From: Daphnia pulex | Taxonomy: Eukaryota > Arthropoda > Branchiopoda > Diplostraca > Daphniidae | DNA: 64,000 nt | NCBI RefSeq assembly: GCF_021134715.1 | Contig: NC_060020.1 | Span: 2,480,001 to 2,544,000, forward strand | Direction of reading: 5' to 3' | In this document: in pieces, positions 33,562 to 44,900 of the stretch | Layout: each line of letters opens with the position of its first letter | Position numbering within the stretch: the stretch's first letter is position 1 | Translations under genes and position numbers: made by a program | Notes under the pieces: model-generated | What the model was told of the DNA's origin: nothing | Databases searched by the model: none | Seen by the model: the letters and a program-made list of their open reading frames with translations, nothing else

Positions 33562-34347
33562 AACTGGCGGCCGACTCGCGATCTCAGGGGACGTCACAAA
33601 TAGTTCTGTAAAAACGAGTTGGGAATTAAAAGGAAGCTTAAACAAAATTAACTCATAGTAGCATGGTAAAGGTGATAACGATGTTTACCTTTATCATTTG
33701 GGTGACGAATTCAGTAAGGTATTTTACTTTCATCAAGCAGATCTGGTAAATGTACTAAATACACTTCACACTCTTCATGTACATTCTCTGAAACTGGAAC
33801 TCTAAGTAGCAATGGGATAAGGAAAATTATCCAAATTATTTACAAATTTAAACAAATTTATCTATGAAAAATAAAACTCTACCTATCTCTCAGCTGGGTT
33901 GCCTTCTGAACGGCTGTAGAAACAGTCTTACACTCGACAAACATTCTGACACAGGTTACACTTGCAAGATTCAGAAAATATCCTATGGTCCATGAGCAAG
34001 AATTTTTGTCTAATTCCACTGTATGTGGGCTTCAAATATGAGTTTCAGGCTTTTGACAGCATAAGGATCTAATGGATGGAAATTGACTGAGCACTAAGTC
34101 AACTTGTTGGAATGACGGACTGACTTTCTAGAATTTGAAGAAATGGATGTAATATACAAAAATAAGGAAACTAGATCAAGATAAACCTACACAAACAAAG
34201 TTCAATTCAGTATTCGGAATCACAGAAAATTAAGATACAAAGCAAATTAGCGACAATTTGTTTCGCCATGTTTCATGATGCAGTCTGTACATCATGACAA
34301 AATCAACTGAAGACAGTGGCATCTAGCGGTCAGTTAACAAGGGTTGC

Positions 34348-34600
34348 TGACAGTAGAACTCCAATGACAGAAGAACTCAAATAGGAATAGAACTAACCTA
34401 CTCAATCTACAATATATTGTCGATTGAGTAGGTTTTCTTTGTATGCGACAATAGAACTCCAACGAAAGTAGAACTTCAAAGACATAAGAACTCCTTTTTT
34501 TAAATATTATTTAAAATACCCGACAATAGAACTCCAATTCCCGACAGTAGAACTCTACTACACGACAATAGAACTCCAATAATTTTTTAAATTATTTTAA
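34348..34600. repeat. Degenerate 17-bp tandem and interspersed repeat
   Basis: The unit CGACAATAGAACTCCAA is repeated in three clusters. Three head-to-tail copies start at 34348, three at 34446, and three spaced copies lie at about 34520-34580. Copies differ by one to five bases. An inverted partial copy (TTCTATTGTCGG) ends the block at about 34602-34613. Confidence 0.75.
34395..34434. repeat. 40-bp near-perfect palindrome
   Basis: AACCTACTCAATC at 34395-34407 is perfectly inverted at 34422-34434. The 14-bp centre holds a further perfect palindrome ACAATATATTGT, leaving a single mispaired position per arm. It lies between two clusters of the 17-bp repeat and could form a long hairpin or cruciform. 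Confidence 0.85.
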
Positions 34601-34621
34601 TTTTCTATTGTCGGATATTTT

Positions 34622-34643
34622 TAATAATAATAATAATAATAAT
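34622..34643. repeat. (TAA)n microsatellite
   Basis: Seven TAA-type units directly after the 17-bp repeat block. Confidence 0.9.
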
Positions 34644-35026
34644 TAAGTGCATATCTGGGCATATTATCTCCTCCTTGGTTCTTCTGCTGCCGTCTTCTAC
34701 TGAAGAGACAGACGTGAAATATACGACATTTTTCTGGTTGCCTATATTCATCAAACAATTTTAAAAGGTTGCATAATAAGTTAATAACAGTCTAGAAATA
34801 TTTTTTTCAACTGCTTCCATTATAGTTCATAGAAAATCCGAAACTAAATTTAGATTCACGCTTGCTCAACTCAAACTAATCCTAGAACGTTATATTGCGT
34901 TCATGAATATAATTTACTGTGGTTGCCGACAAGGCAGAAAAAAAAACGGCAAAGACGGCTAGATTATAATGACCGGACACAATTAAATACGTGAAATGAA
35001 AATACAATTATAAGCCACAGGGTTAA

Positions 35027-35032
35027 TTTATT
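35027..35032 (-). terminator. Candidate polyadenylation signal of the spectraplakin gene
   Basis: AATAAA on the minus strand, about 800 bp past the spectraplakin stop codon at 35830-35832. It is the plausible 3' end signal, but an earlier or later site cannot be excluded. Confidence 0.4.
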
Positions 35033-35829
35033 ATCACTATAATTTTGCAAAAACTGGACATAAGATGACAGCATAAAACTAACTGAATGGATTTTCATTA
35101 ATATGATATTTCGAGGTTAGCCATCGTGTTATACCCTCTTTCTATAGCATTTTACATCGTCAACCCCAACACCGTGCTTCAGAGTGTAAAATTTATCGAG
35201 AGAGCACGTTATGTACATTCTTTCGGAGAAATTGCTATTAAAAAAATTGCGACCATAAACTTTATCTCATCAAAAGCGACAAAAAGAATAGCGTAAAACG
35301 GAAAAAAATTGTCCGAATCGTGAACACAAAAGATGTAGAATTGTGCTCAAATTTACCCCCGAACCGTCAATTTCCTCCGTTCGACGCATTCCTTAAACGT
35401 AAATCAGCGGATGAGCGTCGCGCTCCGTCATTTTTTTTTTAGGCGAACCATAAAGTCACGAATTTGCCCTGTTTCTAGTTATCATTGCTATATAAATTCG
35501 CGAGTAACATTGCGGGGCGTTTTTAAGATGGGATTTTAAGATTTTTTAAAACAGAGTTAGTGAGAAGTAGTAAATCCAACTGCGAACGAAAGCGCTAACA
35601 TAACTTCGGCGGAAGAAAGTGGCAGGGAACGGATTAATGTCAACATAAAAAAAAATGAACAAGACGAAAAACAAAACAAAAAATAATAAAAATCGAACAA
35701 ACAGAGATGCTCTTCCTTTGCAGTAACAAAAATCCCAAGTATTTCAAATTATTAGCTGGAATTCAACTGAAATCTCCCGATTGGTTGGATTTTACCACTG
35801 GACGGATCTTCACGTTTATCCTTTCAAGT

Positions 35830-35995
35830 TTACTTGGGGCTGGGTCGAGATGTAGGCGTGCCGGAAGGTTTGCGGATACCAGTGCTGGTTACTTTGCGTG
35901 CAATGCCAGACATCGAGTCAGAGGTTCCTTCTCGTCTCATCGTTCCGGGAGTGCCCGGAATGCCGGTACCACTCGAACCAGAGGCAGTGCGACCC
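35830..35995 (-). CDS. shot: Spectraplakin terminal coding exon
   Basis: Enters in phase 2 after an ATTAG acceptor and encodes 54 residues ending TSRPSPK then TAA. The peptide is Gly/Ser/Thr/Arg-rich and includes [10 protein letters not shown], a TGIP variant of the S-x-I-P motif, and STGIRKP. It matches the basic, disordered C-terminal tail of spectraplakins. The 3' UTR probably runs to about 35,010. Confidence 0.85.
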
Positions 35996-38900
35996 CTAAT
36001 TTGAGAAGACATAATCAGGTTAAAAAGTTGGCTACATCCAGAAAAAGAAATGTTGATTTGAATTGGTCTTCCTGGTGTTGACCGCTAAATACCTTTGAGA
36101 GGGGGTTGTTAATACAGGAATGTTTGACGTGGAAGGGGTCCGAGACCTGAGTTAGATTATAAGAACACGACAATGAAGAATTTACCCTTACACCATAAAT
36201 AGACGTGAAAATTACAGTAGAATTATTTAGCTAGTGTTTACTTGTTTCAACTAACTACTTTAGTTTACAATATCTGTGAGATACTTGATTGCAAATAAAT
36301 TACATTACTAAAAATATACAAGTTTGGTTATTTCCAGAGGTTATTTCTACTTTCTACTGTTTGTTTTTTCTAGTCAATTAATGAGTTTAAAGTTAAAAAG
36401 CAAATTTACAAAAGAAATTTTGTTACACTTTAAACTTTTAATTGTTACATATTATTAATATTTAAACAAAAAAGAAAGCTGGCATAATTTGACGTTGCTT
36501 CAGTTATTTATCAAAGGCTTACACTGGCCGGCTAGTAGATAGCGAGGATCGATGACTAGCCGTGATCGAATGGCGAGCTCTGTTGTTTAAAGGCATCAAT
36601 TAGCGTTTCGAAAAAAAAAGAGGGATTGCGCGTTATGCTGCAAAAGCTTTTAACGATAAAATACAATAGCTGGCAGATACAGATAAAACGGATAGTTTAA
36701 ACGAATCAAGAATGAAGATTGTTAGTAGTAAGAAATACATGAAGTCACACGAAGAATTACCTAGTCCCATCTTCACTGTCAACTCCCACATAAATTGGAA
36801 TCCTCGATCTTGATAGGAAAAGGCATGAAGAAAAGAAAAGAGGAATGATACCAATTAGGACAGACAACCATCACCAAAGTTATGTCACAAGTTAAAAAGT
36901 TATAGAAAATAATACAATAGTTAAACTGACTATCGATACTTTGCGATAGGTACATTTAACTTTTAATTAATAGATTGTGATGCGAGAGCTTGAAGAGGAT
37001 GAAAAAAAAATAGTGCCCGACACCGTTGATAAGAAAGTGGAAAGTTTTTGAGAATAAGCAGGAAGCAACAACAATACTTGTCAAACTAATTTACGACTTG
37101 ATAAAGTTTTTTTTATTTGACCCATTACCTAGACGGCGTTGACGTTAATACAGGGATATTCGAGGCGGACGCAGTTCGTAATATCCTTGATCTATATATG
37201 TTAAGTTTATTTTGAGTTATTGATTGCAACATTTTTTTTTTAAATCCTGCACCCTATTACAATCACACAAGTGATTTTCAAGAACCATTATAGTGGCTCA
37301 CGTAATTTGTGTTATTCCACGTTACGGGTGATTGTTACGATGTTTGGTTTTAGTTTAAGTTCGTTTCACGATTGAATCTTACCGGCTGGCAGCGCTGATG
37401 GCACCTCCATTGAGACCCCCAGATGGACTGGGCGACATGCCCGATGCGCTTGATGAGCTTGGATGACGAGCGCGCGTTTCCACCGGTGACGGAATAGTCG
37501 ATCTCTTGCGAGGCAAAGTGCTGGATGAACCTGGTTGATGGCGAGCAGCAGAATCCGGACGTTGGAAACTAGGAGTACGGCGGATCCCTGTGGGTGTTTT
37601 TTGCGCGTATCCACCGTCTACACAGGCAAACGTTAGTTAAAACAATTTATCGTGCTGACACCAGCAGAATTGGATATAATCGTACCGTAACTGTCGAGAG
37701 ATTGAATGGATCCGTGTTTTGAATCCGCATTGCGGCTAGCGGGCCGACTTCCAGAATGACTTCCGCCTAAACGAGATAAAGCATTTCTCTTGGTTACGTA
37801 CTATATACTTAAGTAAAATAAATCAGCAGAATTACCTCCAGACGTCATTGTCCTCGGAGGAGCGGAGGCCTTGCGGCCACCGTGCAAGTGGAACGAGCCA
37901 TCGCTTTCGCTGACGGAGCTGTCTGGTGTTCCAGCAGAGAACGATGGACGCATTGGTGAACTGCGTACCGTCCTCTCGCGGACCTGTTCGGATTGAAACA
38001 CCTAGTTGTTATGGCTACTCTTCGTCGGAGGCTTAGGCAACATAACATGCGGGTACATCGAAGAATGCCAAAATCAATTCTCACTTACCTTCGAGTGTAA
38101 CTAGCGAAGAAATACGTACGCTCTATTACACAAGACGATGCTAGAGCAAAAGAAAGAGATGGAAGAGACGAAAAGGAAACGAGCACTTACCAGGCGACGC
38201 ACAGCTAACTCCATTTCGTGGTACAAACTCGGCTTCTGGCACAAGCCTTCGCGGTAGAAGAAAAAGAGAAAGAGAGCGAAAATGGGACTACAGTGAAGTT
38301 ATTTTATGAAAGCAATGATACGTGCTGTTAAAAAAGCTTCAGAGTTTAATTTACAATCCTCACTCTCGTTGGATTACAGTATACGAGTCTGAGAGAGAGA
38401 GAGAAGAAAGGGCGCGAAAGAGGGTATTATTAGTAGTAATAAGAAGACAAAATGGAGCGAAATTGAAAGCAATCTGCTTTGCCAATCCTACAGCTTGTTA
38501 GTCGACGATCTCATTCTCTACACTCTTTGAAACGGTTTTTTACCAAATAGCATGGGGGTGTGACAGTCGACCTTCGACCTGCCATGGTGAGAGGATATGA
38601 ACAAGGCATCTCTTTCTGACGCCGGATTTGATCGAAAAGTGGGGCCAATTCCCTTAAGATATCCTGCGCTGTGACAACAAAGTTACGCAATTAAGACATT
38701 AGTACTTTCCGCCCCAAGTTATGCAGAATGCCCTGGACCGAGAACAGACGATAGAGTGAGGAACGAGGGTTGGGTCAGGGATGTTGGGATCACGAGGGAA
38801 TGAGAGGTCATGAGACTGGGATATCGGGTTAGAGATGTCAAAATACAAAGAAGCGTTAGAAGCCTTACCTTTGACGTCGGCACAGCAAGGCAAGCGCTTT

Positions 38901-41900
38901 GCCATGCAAACTCAACAAGTTATTAAGAAGTTCCATGTTACTAGATTGAGTCACTAAGCGTGAATAATACATGTACACTACCTGCATTCTAGAATAAATA
39001 CGTGCAGTCGACTGATATTTGGTGATGTTACGTAATACTGTTTACAAGTAAGAAAATTTGAATGTCTTCTCAATACCAATGATAATTTTGTTTTTGTTTG
39101 TTTCAATACTGTCTGCGCCATTCAAATTTTTTTACTTTTAAGGTTTACGAGCAGTACGAAGTAGTTAAGTAGTAAAAGACCATTAGAGTTTGTAGCAATA
39201 GGCAACAAACGGACCTTGGTGATGGGCCCTGCGGTAGGAAGAGAGGGTGATCGTGCATGAAGGGGCGAGACGACCATTTGGCCGGTTCCAGGCTGGCTAG
39301 ACACGGAGCTGTTGGGGCTCGCTCTGGGCTTGAACGGTGTCATTCCCTGCGAAGCGCCTTCGGGCAGGATAAACTGCTCGCGGAGCTCGAGGTTGGTCCT
39401 ACCTTTGGCTATTGGAAGGATCGTGCAAAACGTCAAAGTAAGGAAACAAAAACCAAGGCAACAGAACGGCAAAACCAACGAAGCAGCAAACAAATAAAAT
39501 AAATAATAAAATACCAACAACAAAAACAAAAAATTGTTCAACGAAAACGAATAATAACAACAAAAAGAAAAAAAAAATACGGCGAAATGAGCCAAACGGA
39601 AATAAGGAATCGTCAAATCAAACGAGATGAAATTGAGTGAGATTTTCAGTCGAAAACGTCGTTGATGAAATGATGAATGCTTACAAAAGAAAGGGCACCA
39701 GAACTCGTGCTCGCCAGGTGTTCTTACTCTGAGATGGGGAATGATAACAACTACGACCATGCAAATAGCGTTCCGTCAAACCGATAATTGGAAAGCGGGC
39801 AAACGCAAATTTCGAAATAATATGTAAAAATAAAAATGGGGAAAAACGATTTATGGGACAATAATTACAGGTTTACGGGTAGTGTGAGGTTTATGGTTTG
39901 ATTTAGGGATATGGATGATGGACAGAAGAAGAAAAAAATACAATGAATATCCAGCTGACCGATGAATTACTTTGATCTTGATTGAAATCGATATCTCACA
40001 GTTGTCCTTAACTGGATGTTTAGCAAACACTTAATCAACCCCAAGGAATAAAATAACAGGGAACTTCCCCATCATAACATGTCTCATAAAATTTCCGGCT
40101 TTTTGGTGGTTTGTTTTTTTAATGTGAATATTTACATGTAGTCACACGTAATAGATGTAGCAAAGTATGGCACTTACCACGGCAAGGATCGTTTTTGACG
40201 AGGAATTCATCAAGTGCCACCCATCCACCGCCGACACGCACCATAACAGTTGAGCGCAAAATGCGGACCAGACGAAGTTTCTGGCTGTCACCGAACTGTA
40301 CAGAAAATTAGCACAACAGGATTATATAATTTGATTGAAATTTACATTTAACTTTTGAGAGCATGATAATATTTGAATTTCTTACCCGATACTGTCCTTC
40401 GCCAACCTGGTGAACCTTGAACCGATTGCGACATGTACATTGGTTTACTGCGCGTTTCACTTCATCGTGAATGATTTCGTCCTCGGTAGTTGGGCGCTCC
40501 TCCCAGTCGGGTCGCAAGGCGGCCAAAAATTCCTTCCAGTCGATATAGCCTTCATTGTTGCGGTCAAACATGTTGGCCACAGCATTCATCTCCATACGGC
40601 TGGTAGGGAACTTGGTCTTCATGATTCCATCGATAAAATCTTCGCGAGGAATAAATCCTTCATTATTCTTGTCCATTTTGCGGAACAGGTCAGTCACTCG
40701 TGACTTCTTGTTATTCATGTATTTCATGAATCTGCGTCTCCAGTCGTCCCAGCTGAAGTTTTTGACCTTCTCCAGCTCTTGCAAGTAATTCAGTTTGTCT
40801 TGGAGACGGCGCTGGCGGTCCCAGGCCATCATCCATACGTTACGCCAGCGATCCCAGAGTTGGCGCGCGCGAGGATTGCGCGGCAACACTTCTACGCTCA
40901 CCTTGCTACATGGGTTGAATAAAAAGTGCATCAGCTTCTTGGTAATATAAGACGACTTCCTCTAAAAAAATCTGATTATCAACTGAAATCTAATTTCAAA
41001 CCTAAATCAAGAAGGCGATTTCTAATAGAATTGAATCGAATAACTAAAAATGCTACCAGACAGACAGATGACAATGAACAATCAGGCAAACGAACGAATT
41101 GCTAACAAAACTGTGTAACGTCAACGCAATTACAATTCTAAGAAAGGCAACGTCAGGTGTTGGTACTACATTTAAGGATATTGCAACTAAATTTTATTTC
41201 CCACCTTCCTTTGCGACTGTTTCCAGTAACTGGAGTAACAGAGGGAGCAAAGCGCGGACCTATATGTGGCCAGTAGTTATCTGGGGTCTTTTCACGTCCA
41301 GGGCTGCTACGACTACAAATAAAACACGTAAAGCGTGAGGATGTAAACAAGGATGAACCAAGGATAGTGGAAGCAACGAAGACATGCTTCAAATATATAA
41401 AACAAATGGCAGGCGTATAACGGCATTACGTTGAGCGAGAATGTCTGCGGATCAAAGGGTTTAAGGAATCCACTTCACATTCACGAAGTAGTGGTAAAAT
41501 AAAAGAAAAACGGGAAATGGATTGAGGAAAATGGAAGGAAGGAAGAAGGAAGGAAGGAAGGAAGGAAGGATGCAACGTGTTGTCTGATCAGCGGGGCTTC
41601 CAGCAGCAAGCAGCGCCATAGCAACAAAGCCGCATCAACGAAAAGAGAAATAGAATCGAGTGCAAAGTACCTTGCTCCAACCATCCAAGGTTTAGGATAG
41701 TCACGTGAAGGAGAACCATCTCGTGCTGGACTCGGTGAAGTCGCTTGACTAGATATACATAGTGAAGTGCACCGAAATGAATCATTGTAATGGGGAAAAA
41801 AATGGAAAAAAAAAATGGAAAAAAAATAAAATAAAAAAGAATTTCCCAAAGAAGTGCAATAATGTGCAAGACGTTTTAAACTTAAGGACATGCTGGAACA

Positions 41901-44900
41901 AAAAATGCCGTTCGTAGCATTTAACAGACAAGTATCAGAAAATAAAAGATTTCTAGAAACCCCAAGTGATTTTGCGATATAATCGACGTTAACCGACTGT
42001 AATAATAAGAGACAGATACACACAAGTGTGTTGGGATGCAACTTTACCTTGGCTTTCGACTTTGTTGTTGTGGTCCAGGAGTCGACTCTCGCGATTGCGG
42101 TTTGTAGCTGTGAACAAGCAAACACGAATTAATCAGCATGGGGCACAGTAGCGGCGACATACCCACAAGAAGCTCGACACTTATAGTTTCTTAAACATAT
42201 AGTTAGACAACAATTACGTAGTTATAACTGACCTGGGTCGGACTAGACGGGGTATTAGCGAATTTTCTCGGTCAGGTGTTACACGGCTGTGGAATTACAA
42301 ATCAAATCCCAAAACATTGCGTTAGTGCATTAAAAAGTTATGAATTAGACTCTTTTAATAATCGACTAGATTTTATCTACTCTTCGAGTAAGTTAACGTG
42401 CAGTAATATTAGACATTCTGAATTTTTAGTTCTGATAATGGCTAGTGATTGTATTAACCTGGGACGGCGCGCAGGAGTATCGTGTTCCGGTGATGATTCC
42501 CGGGTCGGACTCTGGCTGAATTCTCGATCAGGCACTCTGTGAAAAATCGATCGAATGACATTATGAAATTCATAAAAGAGGAATAGGAAGAATGATTAGA
42601 TTAGTTAGACAGCAATAGAACTTACGAAGTTGTCGACTTGTTGCGAGATGGTTTACGCTCGATTTTGCCTGGCTGATTATTTCGAGGTGGTTGCTTGGTT
42701 TTACACACGCGATCCACTTCGGGCTGTCGTTTAGCCATGTCCTCCATAAATTCTTGGTGATCCTTGATCAAACCTTCGATGATAGGTAGATCATCAGGTA
42801 AGGTTTCGGCTTCCAGAGTAATCAGAGTCTTCTCAGCAGTGGACAGCCAAGCGAGAAGCTCTTCCAGAATGGAGGCCATCTCACGCAAATTGCGAAGGTG
42901 TTCGTTAAGACGGTGTTCACGCTACAAATAAAAAACACAAATAAAAAATCGGCGACCCTCAGATTGGGCAAAAGAATAATAATACCTGGTTAGCCCATGC
43001 CATGACTTCTTCCCATCGAGATTGAATGATGGTAATCCAATGACGGATAACAGAGACAGCATCGGGATGGGCCTTGCCAAGGATGTCTTGAGCCAATGCC
43101 AAGGTATCGTCTTTGTCAGCCTCTTTCTTGATCACCTCTTCCAAAAACCTAATAACAAACATTCAACGTTAAAAATATTTTCCCTTAAATTAATATAATT
43201 CAATGATTATGTATGTACTTATGATGGTCTGCCAACTGTTGCAATGTTTCTGGTTCTTCATCGGGTAGAGCGCCAGCGAATCGTAGTTTCATTTCAGCAT
43301 CCGAGAGCCATTCTAGAAGCATGTTGACTGCTTTGTGCAAAGTTTCCGCTTGGGCTAAAGCATCATCCAGGCGAGCAGATCTGGTGTTTGAAGCTTTGGA
43401 AACATTTTCCCAGGTGACATCCAATTCGGATACTTGCTTTTGAATGGCTGCTCTGTCCTCTTCACTGGCATTTGACATAACATCCACGGCCATTTTTCGG
43501 ACCTGTTTGGTCTGAGCTAATCGGCTATGAAGCTCTTCTTCAAAGTTCTTGTGCTGTTCACGCAGCGCCATCACCGTATCTAAATCTCCATGAACGGGAC
43601 CTTCCATCATTTGAGCCGGATCCGTTTTGCACAGCCAGTCGACCAACGCCTACAAATGTCATTCAAATAATAATAAATTAACAAACTGAATTGGAACTTT
43701 TCCAAGCGAAATAAACAAACCTGAATGGCGTCCTTGAATTGCCCAGAGAAAAGCAATCCTTCTTCGAGCTTCCTCTGGCGATCAACTGACTTGTTGCAAA
43801 CAGATTGCCACTTGGCCTTCAGGTCAGACATCATCTGCTTCAAGGTGGGCTCATCTGTCTTCGGAGCACGATCCTTGACGAGTTTACCGAGTCGCACGAC
43901 GCCGTCATAAGTAGGTTGTTTTGCACCAAGAGTTCGTTGAAACTCCTTGTGTTTGGCCAACAGCTGCTTGATTTTCTCGGGGTCTTTTCCCAGTTGCAGA
44001 ACAGCATCGTCAAATCCTAAAGAAGTATAAATATTAGGATGCATTACATCCTATTCGGGTCTAATTTGATTTGGATTACCTTTTTCAGCTTCGTCCAGCC
44101 ATGAATATAGTTCGTGCCACGAATCGTGGTACTCCTTGGCCTCCTTGTACGCATGATCGAGTGCTCTAGTTCGTTCGGCGGCTCTTGACAGAACACGCTC
44201 CCAGCGGTGTTGAACGCTGATGAGCAGATTCTTAATCAGGATAACATCCTGCTTCTGGCTGAAGTATTTCAGGTGGGTTCCCTTCTTGTCCAAGCTGAGC
44301 ATCACCTCGCGTTGAGCCGCAATGTCTTTTTGGAAGGTTTTGTGCTCCTCAATTTGGGAGAGGACGGTCTCCATAACACGTGAGGCAGGTTTGAGGCCAC
44401 CCAAAGTTTTCTCAGCGTTAGTCAGCCAGTCAATGAAAGCTTGAAGGGCATCGTGGAACTCGGTAGCCTCCTTGAGCGCGATCTCCAACTTGATTTTCTT
44501 GTCGTTAGCTCGGTTCATCACGTTGTCCCAACGTTGCTTCAGTGTTCTCAGATTATGCTGCAACGAGGAAGCGGCTCCATCGGTTGAACGCTTCAGGTAA
44601 TCAGCACCGCGTTGTAGGCAGCTTTCGACCAACGGCCGGTTCTTTTCCAGCTCGTGGTAGACTTCCATAAAACGTTGAAGTTGGTCCGATGCCGTCTCGG
44701 GTAGACCACCCACCGGTTTCGACATGGACAAAGCACCATCAATATCGTTGAGCCACAACAACAGGTCTTGAATTTCAGCAGTGAATTGCTGAGCCTCCCG
44801 CAGGGCATCTTCCAGTTCCTGATAAAATTAAATAGAGAGCAAATGAAACACACTGAAGTGAAGCCAAAAATAACGATAAGGTGAACTCTTTCTTACTTTT

